A DNA stretch of 64,000 bases from Adhaeribacter pallidiroseus (GTDB lineage Bacteria; Bacteroidota; Bacteroidia; Cytophagales; Hymenobacteraceae). Below the pieces are notes generated by a model, which saw only the letters and a program-made list of their open reading frames with translations, was not told the origin of the DNA and did not search any database. A program made the position numbers and the translations under genes. Positions 35,892 through 46,622 of this stretch are shown here, piece after piece (positions within the stretch are counted from its first letter, which is position 1; each line of letters starts with the position of its first letter). The stretch spans positions 1,984,001-2,048,000 of the forward strand of contig NZ_QASA01000001.1 of the NCBI RefSeq assembly GCF_003340495.1, given 5' to 3'.

Positions 35892-36962
35892 ATGGAAGAA
35901 AAAGATGTACATGTATTATACGCTGACCCGGTGCAATCGGCGGCAGAGGCTGGCTTACGCTATATACCCGACACTGGTAAAGGATTCACCCGCAAAAAAA
36001 GCGGAAAAGGATTTACGTATTTAGATGCTAAAGGGGAAAAAATCACCGACCCTAAAATTCTGGATCGTTTGAATAAATTAATTATACCACCCGCCTGGGA
36101 AAATGTATGGATTTGTACTTCGCCGAACGGGCATATTCAAGCTACGGGTCGTGATGTAAAGGGCCGGAAACAGTATATTTACCATCCGCAATGGCGCAAT
36201 GCGCGTAGTTTAACCAAATTTAGCCGCATGATTGCCTTTGGGGAAGCTTTAACCGCAATGCGCCAACAGATAGAAAAAGATTTACAGATCCGGGATTTAA
36301 ACCAGCGGAAAGTAACGGCTATTGTTTTAAATTTATTAGATCAGTCTTTAATTCGGATTGGTAACCGGCACTACGCTGAAACGAATAAATCTTATGGGTT
36401 AACTACGTTGCGCGATAGACACGTAGAAATAGACGGCGACGAAGTAAAATTTCAGTTTATTGGCAAAAAAGGGGTGCCCCACCAAATTGGCATTAAAGAC
36501 CGGCGATTGGCCCGTTTAGTGAAGAAATGTAAAGACATTCCGGGCTACGACTTGTTTCAATACTACGATCCGGATGGTACCCGGCAAACCTTGGATTCGG
36601 GCCAGGTAAACAGTTACATCCAGGAAATTAGCGGCAACGATTTTACGGCTAAAGATTTCCGAACCTGGGGAGGAACAGTGTTAATGGTGGAATGTCTGGA
36701 GAATTTGCTGGATGAAAATCCCGAATTGGAGAAAGAAAAGTCCGTAAAAAACGCGTTTAAATCCGTTGCGAAGGGATTAGGCAATACGCCCGCAGTTTGC
36801 AGTAAATACTACGTTCATCCACAAATCCTGGAAATTTTTAAAAATGATCAGCTACTTGAATATTTAAAAAAACACGATGCCGAGGAGTTTACCGAATCAT
36901 ATTTGTCAGCTACTGAAAAAATGGTACTGGAGATGCTAAAAAGTGTTCTGCCTGGTAAATAG
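35892..36962 (+). CDS. DNA topoisomerase IB (poxvirus/eukaryote-like)
   Basis: Type IB topoisomerases relax supercoils through a 3'-phosphotyrosine intermediate. The N-terminal DNA-binding region (LRYIPDTGKGFTRKKSGKGF) is followed by the catalytic core: LNLLDQSLIRIGNRHYAETNKSYG, KDFRTWGGTVL (about 254-264) and the active-site tyrosine in SKYYVHPQI. I start at ATG 35892 (356 residues). The frame stays open to 35757, but that part does not resemble the family. It converges on the nuclease gene, with inverted GGTTGGATGG repeats between them. Confidence 0.93.
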   Translation: MEEKDVHVLYADPVQSAAEAGLRYIPDTGKGFTRKKSGKGFTYLDAKGEKITDPKILDRLNKLIIPPAWENVWICTSPNGHIQATGRDVKGRKQYIYHPQWRNARSLTKFSRMIAFGEALTAMRQQIEKDLQIRDLNQRKVTAIVLNLLDQSLIRIGNRHYAETNKSYGLTTLRDRHVEIDGDEVKFQFIGKKGVPHQIGIKDRRLARLVKKCKDIPGYDLFQYYDPDGTRQTLDSGQVNSYIQEISGNDFTAKDFRTWGGTVLMVECLENLLDENPELEKEKSVKNAFKSVAKGLGNTPAVCSKYYVHPQILEIFKNDQLLEYLKKHDAEEFTESYLSATEKMVLEMLKSVLPGK

Positions 36963-37090
36963 TTAAATGGTTGGATGGCTGAAGTGTTAGAAGATTAAGC
37001 TAGCTGATGATAAATATGCTCATTAAAAAATTTGCTGCTTCTAACCAAAGTATTTTAATCCCAACTAACCATCCAACCATCCAACAATTT
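36963..37090. repeat. Inverted GGTTGGATGG repeats in a convergent spacer
   Basis: AATGGTTGGATGG near 36966-36978 reappears inverted and doubled as CCATCCAACCATCCAAC near 37070-37086, so the spacer is bounded by complementary arms about 90 bp apart. The same TTGGATGGTTGG word occurs behind mtgA. There is no gene between the arms. It may act as a two-way terminator or be a remnant of a small mobile repeat. Confidence 0.5.
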
Positions 37091-37096
37091 AAAAAT

Positions 37097-38500
37097 TCAA
37101 TCAAAAACAATTACTTTATCGCGGTGCTTGGTGCGCAAATAGCCCCGGATAATTTGCTGAATATCTTTATTGTCGTTGTAAGATTTTACAGCACTTCTGA
37201 AATCGGCCATGTTGCTGGCCGAAAAAGTTTCGTCAACAAAACCAAAGCCTATATAACGGCCATTATCCACGCAAACAATGGTACGCTCGCCCGCTTCGCG
37301 GCCTTTACCAATAATAACAAAGGAATCGTGTTCGTAGGTAAAAGAATCTATGGCTTGGTCTACCCGGGCGTTATATTCTTCCGGTGGTTCCTGGTTCACA
37401 CAAGCGCCTTTGCATTGGTGCACCTGGTAATCAAAACAAGCACCTTTCGTTTTATATAAATCGCATAATTTCTGGCACAAATTAAATTTAGCTACTTTAT
37501 GGTACAGAAAATCCTTGGATTTAAAATGATTGGTTAAGGCAATAATAGGCGGATTATCGGGCGAAACTTTTTGAAAGGTCAGGCGCTTGTACCCGTTCTG
37601 GTCGTAGTAGGTATAAATACCAGAACTAAACACACTGCGCCGCTGCTGCCGGTTGTAAAAAGGTTTTAACCGCTTTATTTCGTCCGATTCAAAGAGTAAG
37701 GCTACTAATTCGTTACCCATTAACTCGTACGAAATATCGGTAATGCGATTTTTAAACTCAATGGACTTGCGGCTTTTTACATCAATGTTAAAATGCTGAG
37801 TAACCCGCTTACGGATGTTAATACTTTTGCCCACATAAATTACTTCGCCGTGCTCGTCGTAGAAATAGTAAACTCCCGGAGCATCTGGTAACGCATCTAT
37901 CTGGGCGCGGTTTATGGCAGGCGGCAGAAGTGAGGTACGCATTTCGTTATTGATAAACTTTTTGCTTTTTTCGGTTAAAGCATCACCAGAGTTCACAATT
38001 GCTACTTCGTTAATTTTGATAAGTTTATCGAACAATTTAGCGGTTGCTTCGGCATCACCAATAGCCCGGTGGCGCATTTTTAATTCAATGTCGACACTCT
38101 TGCATAATTTGCCTAAACTGTAAGAAGGTAAGCCCGGCATTAAAGAACGGCTTAACCGAACGGTACATAAGGTTTTACGCTGGTAATTAAAGCCCAAATC
38201 GGCAAATTCTTTTTTAATAAAAGAATAATCAAAGCGCACGTTATGCGCTACAAAAACCTTCCCTTCGGTAAATTGCACAATGTCTTTGGCTACTTCATGA
38301 AACTTAGGTGCTTCCTGCACCATATCGTCCGTAATGCCGGTAAGCTGGGTAATAAAGAAGGGAATGGGACGCTCCGGATTAATTAAAGTATTGTACTGAT
38401 CTACTACCTGATTACCATCGTGAATAAAAATGGCAATTTCTGTAATCCGGTCCTGGGCAGGTTGTCCGCCAGTGGTTTCGATGTCTATTATAGCGTACAA
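37097..38500 (-). CDS. DnaQ-like 3'-5' exonuclease fused to a GIY-YIG (UvrC-N/Cho-like) nuclease
   Basis: The N-terminal DEDDh exonuclease domain (about 1-170) has YAIIDIETTGG (Exo I), VAHNVRFDYSFIKKEF (Exo II) and HRAIGDAEATAKLF (Exo III). The second half has the GIY-YIG domain, with GVYYFYDEHGEVIYVGKSINIRKRV (about 206-230) and an NRQQRR segment. The last third carries four cysteines, in LCQKLC, GACFDY and HQCKGAC. The family is probably a DNA-repair nuclease related to Cho. I start at TTG 38500, right at the first conserved residues (467 residues). An upstream TTG at 38569 would add 23 residues. Confidence 0.88.
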   Translation of the reverse strand: MYAIIDIETTGGQPAQDRITEIAIFIHDGNQVVDQYNTLINPERPIPFFITQLTGITDDMVQEAPKFHEVAKDIVQFTEGKVFVAHNVRFDYSFIKKEFADLGFNYQRKTLCTVRLSRSLMPGLPSYSLGKLCKSVDIELKMRHRAIGDAEATAKLFDKLIKINEVAIVNSGDALTEKSKKFINNEMRTSLLPPAINRAQIDALPDAPGVYYFYDEHGEVIYVGKSINIRKRVTQHFNIDVKSRKSIEFKNRITDISYELMGNELVALLFESDEIKRLKPFYNRQQRRSVFSSGIYTYYDQNGYKRLTFQKVSPDNPPIIALTNHFKSKDFLYHKVAKFNLCQKLCDLYKTKGACFDYQVHQCKGACVNQEPPEEYNARVDQAIDSFTYEHDSFVIIGKGREAGERTIVCVDNGRYIGFGFVDETFSASNMADFRSAVKSYNDNKDIQQIIRGYLRTKHRDKVIVFD

Positions 38501-38705
38501 AAGAGCTGCGTTTAAAGGTAACCTATATTCTTTTTTGTATAACACTCCGCATTGGCTGCTTAGTTTCAATGAGTATGCTCCTGAAATATAAGGCTGCGCT
38601 GTTGTTTTTAGTATAAAGTTTTTAAAATTACTAACTTAAATGGCATTTGCTAAACTAATAATAATTTATCGGAACAATATTATTTTTATACCCTTACGTT
38701 AAAAC

Positions 38706-38734
38706 AAAAAAGCAGCCCCATCAGCTGCTTTTTT
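38706..38734 (-). terminator. Terminator after the DUF2383 gene
   Basis: AAAAAAGCAGC and GCTGCTTTTTT pair around a 7-nt loop; read on the minus strand the stem ends in a T-run. It stands 20 bp beyond the DUF2383 stop codon. Confidence 0.8.
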
Positions 38735-38754
38735 AAAATTTAAAGAATAAGGTT

Positions 38755-39222
38755 CTAAATGCTGCGCTTCATGGTAGTAATGCGGTTTTTAGCTTCCAGA
38801 ATTTCGCTGTGTTGTTTTTCCACTACACTCCGTATTTCCTCGGGTATTCCCGAAACGTTTAAAGCCGTTTCGTAGGTTTTTAGAGCAGCGGCATCGCCGT
38901 TTTCGCATTCATTCAGAATAGCTTCGTTGCTATTACCCGTAATCGCTGATTTTAAGTTAATCCAGCCCCGGTGTACTGCTTCGGCCGCATCCATTACAAC
39001 GCCTTCAACGGTATTTTCGTTAGTAGTGGAAATCCCAAAGCGTTGCGCCTGGCTTTCCAGTTCACTGGCAAACTGCGCTCTTTGCTGCGATAAATTGCTA
39101 AGTTCTGATTTGAGTTGCGGATCATTGACACTTTCGGCGGCAGTTTCGTATCCTTTCATGCCGTCTTTGCAGGTTTCTACTAAGTCGTTAATAGCCCGAA
39201 ATAATTTTTCATCTGGATTCAT
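38755..39222 (-). CDS. DUF2383 / PA2169-type ferritin-like four-helix protein
   Basis: The 155-residue all-helical protein starts MNPDEKLFRAINDLVETCKDG and has the family segments GYETAAESV, FASELESQAQRFG (about 51-63), HRGWINLKSAITGNSNEAIL and ECENGDAAALKTYETAL. The fold is ferritin-like, and related proteins appear under general stress, but no activity is proven. ATG start, single gene with its own terminator. Confidence 0.88.
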   Translation of the reverse strand: MNPDEKLFRAINDLVETCKDGMKGYETAAESVNDPQLKSELSNLSQQRAQFASELESQAQRFGISTTNENTVEGVVMDAAEAVHRGWINLKSAITGNSNEAILNECENGDAAALKTYETALNVSGIPEEIRSVVEKQHSEILEAKNRITTMKRSI

Positions 39223-39320
39223 ATTCCTAGTTTTTTCAAAATGTAGTTATAGAATATTAAAATGGTATATACTGCATTCTCTGGAACAGGGTTTAAATTA
39301 AGATGTTAACTTATGCTGAA

Positions 39321-40469
39321 CTATTTGGCAGCCTTGTCTTGTTCATCTTTCTCTTTTTTTAAATTTAGGATCGTCCGGACCCGGCTGGAAAGCTTGCTAA
39401 ATACATCTGGCTTATCGGAGTTGCTTTTAATATCGCCTAACAGAAAACCGAAAGGTTCTAAAGGTTCGTAAGCGTCAAATAACACTTTTAAGATAGCAAT
39501 AATAGGAATAGATAAAATCATACCGGCGGCACCCCAAATTTCACCCCCAATAATTAATGCTAAAATGGCAGCAAATGGGTTTATGCTCACCTTAGAACCA
39601 GTAATGTTCGGCGTAATAAAATTACCTTCCAGGAACTGAACAAAAGCAAAAATACCGATTACTATTAACGCTTGTACCGCAGATCCGGTTTGAACCAGCG
39701 TGTATAAAGCCGGCAAAGCCGCCCCAATAAGAATTCCGATGTATGGTATAATGGTAAGTACCGAAGCAAAAATCCCAAAGAAGACCGCATAAGGTACACC
39801 CATAATCATCAATCCGGTCATATTCAAGATGGCCACAATTACAATAACGATTAGTAAGCCAGATATGTAGCTTTCTACTACTTTCTGGATGTTATCGATA
39901 GTGAGCATTAAGGTATCGCGTTTGTCGCGCGTTATAAACTTAAACATGAACCGCCTGAAATGTTCGCGGTAGAAAAGCATAAAGAAAATATAGATGGGAA
40001 TAATGGTTAGCACACTGAGCGCCCCCGTAGTAAGCGATAAAGTCCCGCTTAAAATAGAAGTGCCAGTTTGCTGCAGCGTACCTAAGTTTTTACTAATAAA
40101 CTCCCGCCCATTCGTTGGTTTAATGCCAAAGTTGTTCAGTAAAAAGGTTTGCACCTTTTGTATGTACTCGTTTACCTTATCCGATAAAGTGCCTAATTCC
40201 TGAACAAAACTGATTAATTGCGACGATAAAAGCCAGATTAAACCGGCCAAAAAAGCAATCACCATAATAATACAGAGTAAGATTGCTAGTGGCCGCGGCA
40301 AGCGCAACCTTTCCAGCCGCTCGCAAAGGGGCACCAATAACAAAGCAAACAGCCCTGAAAAGCAGATGGGTACTAATATAGATTTAAAGGTTTGGAGAAA
40401 CCAAATCAGCAGGACTAAGCCCAGTAGTATAATGGTGTACTTAAAGTACTTGGGGAAGTTAATTTCCAT
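39321..40469 (-). CDS. AI-2E family membrane transporter
   Basis: This is a 382-residue protein of the PerM/TqsA superfamily with about eight membrane helices, and the motifs PLAILLCIIMVIAFLAGL, the long amphipathic region (about 85-150), and the C-terminal GSKVSINPFAAILALIIGGEIWG (about 297-319). Members export varied small molecules or sodium; autoinducer export is only one case, so the substrate is open. ATG start. Divergent from parE. Confidence 0.9.
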   Translation of the reverse strand: MEINFPKYFKYTIILLGLVLLIWFLQTFKSILVPICFSGLFALLLVPLCERLERLRLPRPLAILLCIIMVIAFLAGLIWLLSSQLISFVQELGTLSDKVNEYIQKVQTFLLNNFGIKPTNGREFISKNLGTLQQTGTSILSGTLSLTTGALSVLTIIPIYIFFMLFYREHFRRFMFKFITRDKRDTLMLTIDNIQKVVESYISGLLIVIVIVAILNMTGLMIMGVPYAVFFGIFASVLTIIPYIGILIGAALPALYTLVQTGSAVQALIVIGIFAFVQFLEGNFITPNITGSKVSINPFAAILALIIGGEIWGAAGMILSIPIIAILKVLFDAYEPLEPFGFLLGDIKSNSDKPDVFSKLSSRVRTILNLKKEKDEQDKAAK

Positions 40470-40785
40470 GTTTTAGTAAAAATTTTAGCAATAGTATTAT
40501 GCGTTTCCAGAAAAATTAGCTAAATTCATACAGCTAATTGCCTGCTGTTTGATCCTTGTTTTAAGGGTATAGAGCGAAATATTAAGGTTTTTATTGAACC
40601 CGTAAGGGTTAATTTTGGTTTACCATAAACAATTACTCAGTACCCGTATTTTACCGTGTAATGCAAATATTATTAGCATTTCTGCTGCATAACCTCTAGG
40701 CCTTATACGTACCTGCTTTTCGGGGTTATAACTTTTTTCTTTACTTTTAACCTAAATCTATTTTTAACTTTCTCTTTCTTTCAGA
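40470..40785. promoter_or_regulatory. Divergent control region between the AI-2E gene and parE
   Basis: No gene is visible. TAATTTTG (40610-40617) matches the -7 consensus on the plus strand and could start a parE transcript with a leader of about 160 nt. A small AACCC-GTAA-GGGTT palindrome (40598-40611) overlaps its upstream edge and could be an operator. Both are inferences from short motifs. Confidence 0.4.
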
Positions 40786-42660
40786 ATGGCTGAAGTAACT
40801 AACAATTATACCGAAGATAGTATCCGCTCCCTCGATTGGCGCGAACACATCCGGCTGCGCCCGGGTATGTACATTGGTAAACTGGGCGACGGCTCTTCGC
40901 TGGATGATGGTATTTATATTCTGGTAAAAGAAATTATTGATAACTCCATCGACGAGTACGTGATGGGCAATGGCAAAACCATTGAAATTAAAATTACCGA
41001 CCACAAGGTGCAAATACGCGATTATGGCCGGGGTATTCCTTTGGGTAAGGTTATCGATTGCGTGAGTAAAATAAATACCGGCGGTAAGTACGACAGCAAA
41101 GCATTCCAAAAATCGGTGGGTTTAAACGGGGTAGGTACTAAAGCTACGAATGCCCTGGCTAGTTATTTTAAAGTTCAATCAATTCGCGACAGTCAGATTA
41201 AAACGGCCGAGTTCGAGCGGGGTGAGTTAATGCACGATCACCCGGTGATAGAAACAAACCTACGTAATGGTACTTTAATCACCTTCGTACCCGATGATAC
41301 TATTTTTAAAAATTATCGCTTTATTCCAGAATATCTGGAGAACCAGATTCGGAATTACGTGTATCTAAACGCGGGATTAACGATTAACTTCAACGGTCAG
41401 AAATTTTATTCCGAGCACGGCTTAAAAGATTTATTAACCCATAAAACCGATGTTGAAGCCCTGCGGTACCCCATTATTCATCTTCGGGGAGAAGACATTG
41501 AGATTGCCTTATCGCACGGCGACGAATATGGCGAAGAATATTATTCTTTCGTGAATGGCCAGTATACCACGCAAGGAGGTACCCACTTAGCTGCTTTCCG
41601 GGAATCTATTGCCAAAACAGTTAAAGAATTTTTTAAGAAAGATTACGAGGCTTCCGATGTGCGAGCATCAATAATCGGAGCTATCAGCATCCGGGTGCAG
41701 GAACCGGTTTTTGAATCACAAACTAAAACTAAATTAGGTTCTATTTTAATGGGGCCGGATAGTCCTTCGGTCCGAAACTATATTCATGATTTCGTAAAAG
41801 AACACCTCGATAATTACCTGCATAAAAATCCGGCCGTAGCAGATGCCATGAAACGCCGCATTGAGCAAAGCGAGCGCGAGCGTAAGGATATGGCGGGTAT
41901 TAAAAAGCTGGCAAACCAACGGGCCAAAAAAGCCAACCTACACAACCGCAAACTGCGCGATTGCCGCGTGCATTTTACCGATGAGCAAAATGAAAAACAC
42001 CTGCTATCTACCTTATTTATTACCGAAGGTGATTCGGCGAGTGGTTCCATTACGAAATCGCGCAACGTAGATACCGAAGCGGTATTTAGTTTACGCGGTA
42101 AGCCGCTTAACTGCTTTGGTTTAAAGAAAAAGGTAGTATACGAAAACGAAGAATTTAACCTCTTGCAGCACGCTTTAAATATAGAAGAAAGCCTGGAAGA
42201 CTTGCGTTACAACCGGGTGGTAGTGGCTACCGATGCCGACGTTGACGGCATGCACATTCGCTTATTGCTACTGACTTTCTTTTTACAGTTCTTCCCGGAT
42301 TTAGTGAAAAATGGCCATTTATACATCTTAGAAACACCGTTGTTCCGGGTGCGCAATAAGAAAGAAACCATTTACTGCTACAACGAACAAGAAAAACAAG
42401 CGGCCATGAAGAAGTTGGGCAAAAATCCGGAAATCACCCGGTTTAAAGGTTTAGGCGAGATATCACCAGAAGAATTTGGCAAGTTTATCGGCGATAACAT
42501 TCGTTTAGAACCGGTTATTTTAAACACCGAAACTTCTATCCAGAAAATATTAAGTTATTTTATGGGTAAGAACACGCCGGAACGCCAGAATTTTATTATC
42601 GACAACCTCAAAGTAGAAAAAGATATTGTGGAGGACGTAGAAGAAGAAGTTTATGCTTAA
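40786..42660 (+). CDS. parE: DNA topoisomerase IV subunit B (ParE-type GyrB paralogue)
   Basis: This is the ATPase subunit of the type IIA topoisomerase that decatenates chromosomes. It contains [13 protein letters not shown], the GHKL Asn in [36 protein letters not shown] (about 108-120), the TOPRIM motif [10 protein letters not shown] and [11 protein letters not shown], and a [10 protein letters not shown]-terminus. The length of 624 and the direct coupling to parC favour topoisomerase IV over gyrase. The parC start overlaps its stop by 8 bp. Confidence 0.95.
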   Translation: MAEVTNNYTEDSIRSLDWREHIRLRPGMYIGKLGDGSSLDDGIYILVKEIIDNSIDEYVMGNGKTIEIKITDHKVQIRDYGRGIPLGKVIDCVSKINTGGKYDSKAFQKSVGLNGVGTKATNALASYFKVQSIRDSQIKTAEFERGELMHDHPVIETNLRNGTLITFVPDDTIFKNYRFIPEYLENQIRNYVYLNAGLTINFNGQKFYSEHGLKDLLTHKTDVEALRYPIIHLRGEDIEIALSHGDEYGEEYYSFVNGQYTTQGGTHLAAFRESIAKTVKEFFKKDYEASDVRASIIGAISIRVQEPVFESQTKTKLGSILMGPDSPSVRNYIHDFVKEHLDNYLHKNPAVADAMKRRIEQSERERKDMAGIKKLANQRAKKANLHNRKLRDCRVHFTDEQNEKHLLSTLFITEGDSASGSITKSRNVDTEAVFSLRGKPLNCFGLKKKVVYENEEFNLLQHALNIEESLEDLRYNRVVVATDADVDGMHIRLLLLTFFLQFFPDLVKNGHLYILETPLFRVRNKKETIYCYNEQEKQAAMKKLGKNPEITRFKGLGEISPEEFGKFIGDNIRLEPVILNTETSIQKILSYFMGKNTPERQNFIIDNLKVEKDIVEDVEEEVYA

Positions 42661-45379
42661 CGATATAGAAAACGATGCGCTGTTAAATGGGGAAGAACCG
42701 TTTGCCAGCGAAGAAAAGATACACGAAATTACCGCCGTGGATGGCATGTACCAAAACTGGTTTCTGGATTATGCTTCCTACGTAATTCTGGAGCGGGCAG
42801 TACCTGCCATTGAAGACGGTTTAAAACCCGTGCAGCGTCGTATTCTGCACGCTATGAAAGAAATGGATGATGGCCGCTTTAATAAAGTAGCGAACATTAT
42901 CGGGCAAACCATGCAGTACCATCCGCATGGGGACGCTTCTATTGGCGATGCTATTGTAAACCTGGGCCAGAAAGATTTATTAATCGAAACGCAGGGTAAC
43001 TGGGGCGATGTGCGCACCGGCGATAGTGCCGCAGCGGCCCGCTACATTGAGGCTCGTTTATCTAAGTTTGCTTTAGATGTTGTTTACAATCCAGATACCA
43101 CGGTTTGGCAAGCCTCTTACGATGGCCGGAAAAACGAGCCGGTAACTTTGCCGGTTAAATTCCCACTGTTGCTGGCGCAGGGAGTAGAAGGTATTGCGGT
43201 AGGCTTATCTACCAAAATAATGCCGCACAACTTTAAAGAGTTAATTCGTGCTTCTATTGATGTACTAAAGAAAAGGCCAACCCAGTTGTATCCGGACTTC
43301 TTAACCGCCGGAATGATCGATGTTACCGATTACAAAGGAGGAGCCCGTGGGAGCCGTATTCGTATTCGCGCTACTATTGAGAAGGTAGATAAAACCTTGC
43401 TCATTATTCGCGATGTGCCTTATGGTACTACCACTACGGCTTTAATGGAGTCTATCGTAAAGGCAAGTGAAAACAATAAAATCAAAATTAAGAAGGTAAT
43501 CGATAATACGGCGGCTAACGTAGAAATACACGTGCAATTGCCGCCAGGCGTTTCTCCTGACTTAACTATCGATGCGTTATATGCTTTCACGGATTGTGAA
43601 GTGTCTATGTCGCCGAATACCTGCGTGATCATCGACGATAAACCGCATTTTTTAACCGTAGACGAAGTGCTGAAAATTTCTACGCAGAAAACGGTAGATT
43701 TATTACAAAGCGAACTCGAAATTAAGATGGCTGAGCTGGACTACAAATGGCACATGTCGTCGCTGGAAAAGATATTTATTGAAAACCGCATCTACCGTAA
43801 AATAGAAGAGTGCGAAACCTGGGAAGCCGTTCTGGAAGCTATTGATAAAGGTTTAAAACCTTTTAAAAAATTGTTGCGCCGGGAAGTTACTACGGAGGAT
43901 ATTCTGCGCTTAACCGAAATTAAGATTAAGCGGATTTCTAAATTTGACTCCTTTAAAGCAGATGAATACATTAAAAAGTTGGAAGAGGAAATGGCCGAAA
44001 CCGCCGATAATCTCGCCAACATCATTCGCTTTTCCATTGCCTATTTTGAAAATTTATTAAAAAAATACGGAGCTGGTCGCGACCGCAAAACGCAGATTCG
44101 CACGTTTGATGTTATTACGGCGCAAAAAGTAGCCATTGCCAACCAGAAATTGTATGTAAACCGGGCGGATGGCTTCGTAGGTTACGGGTTAAAGAAAGAT
44201 GAGTTTGTAACGGATTGTTCCGATATGGACGATGTAATCGCGATTACGAAAGATGGTAAATTCCGGGTAACCCGAATTGCCGAGAAAACCTTTGTGGGCA
44301 AAGATGTTATTTACGCGGGTATCTACAACAAAAATGATGAACACATGGTGTACAACATGATTTACGTAGATGGCTCATCCGGCATATCTTATGCTAAGCG
44401 CTTTTCGGTAAATGGTATAACCCGCGATAAAGAATATGATTTAACCAAAGCGACTAACGGCACCAAAGTTCATTACTTAACTGCTAACCCGAACAGCGAA
44501 TCAGAAGTGGTAAATATAACTTTAACACCAACGTCTACGGCCCGGGTAAAAACATTTGATTTCGACTTTGCCGAATTACTAATTAAAGGCAAAGGCTCCA
44601 TGGGGAATGTAGTTACCAAATACCCGGTTAAGAAAATAGTGCAAAAAAGCCGCGGCGAATCCACCCTGGGTGGCCGCGAGATTTACTACGACGAAGTGAT
44701 TGGCCGATTGAATACCGAATCCAGAGGCAAGTATTTAGGATCCTTTAATACCGATGACAGTATTTTGGTTATTTACAAGGATGGTAGTTACGAGTTAACG
44801 TCTTTTGATTTAACTAACCACTACGATGTTGCCAATATGGAAATAATTTTAAAATTTGATTCAGAACGGGTAATATCGGCCATTCACATTGATGGCGAAA
44901 GTAAGAACACCTACGTTAAACGGTTTAAAATCGAAACCACAACCATTGGTAAACGATTTGTATTTATCAGTGAAAACAAAGGTTCTAAACTTTTAGCGGT
45001 TTCTACCCAACCGGAACCCCAAGCGGAAATCAAGTTTCAAAGAGATAAAAAATCCGAGAAAGAAGTAGAAACAATTTTATTAAATGCATTTATTGATGTG
45101 AAAGGTTGGAAAGCTACGGGCAATCGTTTAAATTACTACAAAATTTTTAGTGTAAACTTAACTAAATCGGTTGCGGACGAAGTGGAAGCTAAACCTGTAA
45201 AAGGTTTAGCCACCCGGAGATTAGCTAAAGTTGCTGCAAATCCAGTAGTAAATAATAGCGAACTCGCCGAATTACCAGTTGATTCTCAAAATATTGATAA
45301 ACTGATAAGCGTTGAGTCCGTACAAGTAAGTAATAGTATAGAAGAGAAACCTAAAAAACGGCAACTTAACTTATTTTAA
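42653..45379 (+). CDS. parC: DNA topoisomerase IV subunit A (ParC-type)
   Basis: This is the breakage-reunion subunit partner of ParE. The N-terminal domain has [26 protein letters not shown] and the catalytic tyrosine in [13 protein letters not shown] (about 123-135). The coiled-coil and gate region follow, then a beta-pinwheel C-terminal domain (about 490-780) with weak repeats. The C-terminus (about 830-908) is a low-complexity tail ending [11 protein letters not shown] inside the end of parE implies translational coupling. Length 908 is normal for this phylum. Confidence 0.95.
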   Translation: MLNDIENDALLNGEEPFASEEKIHEITAVDGMYQNWFLDYASYVILERAVPAIEDGLKPVQRRILHAMKEMDDGRFNKVANIIGQTMQYHPHGDASIGDAIVNLGQKDLLIETQGNWGDVRTGDSAAAARYIEARLSKFALDVVYNPDTTVWQASYDGRKNEPVTLPVKFPLLLAQGVEGIAVGLSTKIMPHNFKELIRASIDVLKKRPTQLYPDFLTAGMIDVTDYKGGARGSRIRIRATIEKVDKTLLIIRDVPYGTTTTALMESIVKASENNKIKIKKVIDNTAANVEIHVQLPPGVSPDLTIDALYAFTDCEVSMSPNTCVIIDDKPHFLTVDEVLKISTQKTVDLLQSELEIKMAELDYKWHMSSLEKIFIENRIYRKIEECETWEAVLEAIDKGLKPFKKLLRREVTTEDILRLTEIKIKRISKFDSFKADEYIKKLEEEMAETADNLANIIRFSIAYFENLLKKYGAGRDRKTQIRTFDVITAQKVAIANQKLYVNRADGFVGYGLKKDEFVTDCSDMDDVIAITKDGKFRVTRIAEKTFVGKDVIYAGIYNKNDEHMVYNMIYVDGSSGISYAKRFSVNGITRDKEYDLTKATNGTKVHYLTANPNSESEVVNITLTPTSTARVKTFDFDFAELLIKGKGSMGNVVTKYPVKKIVQKSRGESTLGGREIYYDEVIGRLNTESRGKYLGSFNTDDSILVIYKDGSYELTSFDLTNHYDVANMEIILKFDSERVISAIHIDGESKNTYVKRFKIETTTIGKRFVFISENKGSKLLAVSTQPEPQAEIKFQRDKKSEKEVETILLNAFIDVKGWKATGNRLNYYKIFSVNLTKSVADEVEAKPVKGLATRRLAKVAANPVVNNSELAELPVDSQNIDKLISVESVQVSNSIEEKPKKRQLNLF

Positions 45380-45400
45380 AAATTGTAATTATTTAATTCA

Positions 45401-46180
45401 ATGGTAAAGGTCTGGAACAAATTAGTAGGAGTATGGCTGGTGACGGTGTTATTTTGTTTCCAGGCCTTTGCATTTAATGTCTCTGATGAACTTGTTCGGG
45501 AAGCAAATCAATTATTAGGAGAATATAAGGATGCCGAAGCACTCCAAAAATTTGAAGAAGTGCTGGTGGTTGCGCCCCAGCATTACGAAGCCTTATACAA
45601 AATAAGCTTGTTGCATTCCCGCATTGGGCTGCGTTATTCCGATGAATCGCAAAAAAGCGAACACTTTTTATTGGCTAAAGACTTTGCTGAAAAAGCCTTG
45701 CGCGTGAACAAACAAGGAGCCGAATCAAACTATGTCATGGCATTGGCCATTTCTAACTTGTCTTTTGTATCAGGTGCAAAAGCACGCATTAGCAATTTAA
45801 AAAATGTTAAGTTATATCTAGATCGTTCGTTAGCAGCTAATTTAAGGTATGCTAGTGCCTGGCAACTATTGGGTAGGTGGCATTATAAAGTGGCTAACAT
45901 GAACGTTTTAGAATGTACAATTTCCAAGGTATTAAACGGCTGTACCAAAACCGAAGCTAGCAACAGTTTAGCGGTATCGTGTCTGAAAAAGGCAATTGCT
46001 TTAGAAGTCAATAATTTAAATTATTACTACGATTTAGCGGTAGTTTACCGCGAAATGAAAGAAATAGACGAAAGCATAGCGGTGTTACAAAACGCCGCGC
46101 AGCTCCAACCCATTACTTCTGAAGATTTAGAGCTAAGCCGCCGTTGCAAGGTAATGTTGAATGAATTGAGTCCGAGTTAA
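45401..46180 (+). CDS. Exported tetratricopeptide-repeat-like protein
   Basis: A signal peptide (about 1-24, LVGVWLVTVLFCFQAFA) is followed by TPR-like helices (QLLGEYKDAEALQKFEEVLVV; ALEVNNLNYYYDLAVVYREM). It resembles bacterial relatives of the RMD1-type TPR proteins. The function is unknown. The ATG is 21 bp after parC, so it may share that transcript. A terminator follows directly. Confidence 0.75.
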   Translation: MVKVWNKLVGVWLVTVLFCFQAFAFNVSDELVREANQLLGEYKDAEALQKFEEVLVVAPQHYEALYKISLLHSRIGLRYSDESQKSEHFLLAKDFAEKALRVNKQGAESNYVMALAISNLSFVSGAKARISNLKNVKLYLDRSLAANLRYASAWQLLGRWHYKVANMNVLECTISKVLNGCTKTEASNSLAVSCLKKAIALEVNNLNYYYDLAVVYREMKEIDESIAVLQNAAQLQPITSEDLELSRRCKVMLNELSPS

Positions 46181-46200
46181 TAAATTTTTAAATTTATAGT

Positions 46201-46228
46201 AAAAGCCAGTTACATAACTGGCTTTTTT
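46201..46228 (+). terminator. Terminator after the TPR gene (end of the parE-parC unit)
   Basis: AAAGCCAGT and ACTGGCTTT pair (extending toward the loop through TTA/TAA), followed by a T7 run. Confidence 0.85.
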
Positions 46229-46622
46229 TATGAGCTACATACAAAATTTAATAAATTTAGCGGATATAGAACGGATTCAAAGTATCTTTATCTTTTCAAT
46301 AAAGGAATAGTGGTACATACCATCCAAGGTGAATATTTTGTGTTCAAGAAACCAGGTATCTGCAACCGCAGGGTAGTATTAGTTTCAGCCAATTGCTTAT
46401 TTCGTGCATCTCTTTAATTTTGAACTTAGCTTAATTATAGCTTACCATTCCAGTTATTTAAGCATTTTTTTCTTTTTGCCCCGCAAGATACAACAATAGT
46501 AAATTCTTAAAGAGTTAAATACAAAAACGTGAACCAAAGAGGCATTCCTTTAAAAATTAAATAATTAGTTTTCACGATTTTTTAAATTTTTGAATTTAAA
46601 TTTGCCTACAAATAAATAAGCT
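46229..46622. other. Intergenic region before the DUF5686 gene
   Basis: No gene is visible. A TTTTTTAAATTTTT motif (46578-46591) lies just upstream of the -7 box TAAATTTG (46597-46604). A small CTGC-AACC-GCAG hairpin near 46360 is the only other structure I see. Confidence 0.4.
46597..46604 (+). promoter_or_regulatory. TAnnTTTG -7 box before the DUF5686 gene
   Basis: TAAATTTG is an exact match to the Bacteroidota -7 consensus, 18 bp before the TTG start. The upstream -33 element is weak (TTTTC near 46569). It directly follows the A/T motif. Confidence 0.5.

Noticed and set aside
37007-37459. 150-residue plus-strand frame at the end of the nuclease gene
   Set aside because: It runs antisense to the conserved C-terminus of the DnaQ-GIY-YIG protein and begins in the repeat spacer.
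39321-40469. Autoinducer-2 exporter function
   Set aside because: The family name is historical; nothing in the sequence or neighbours indicates AI-2 as the substrate.
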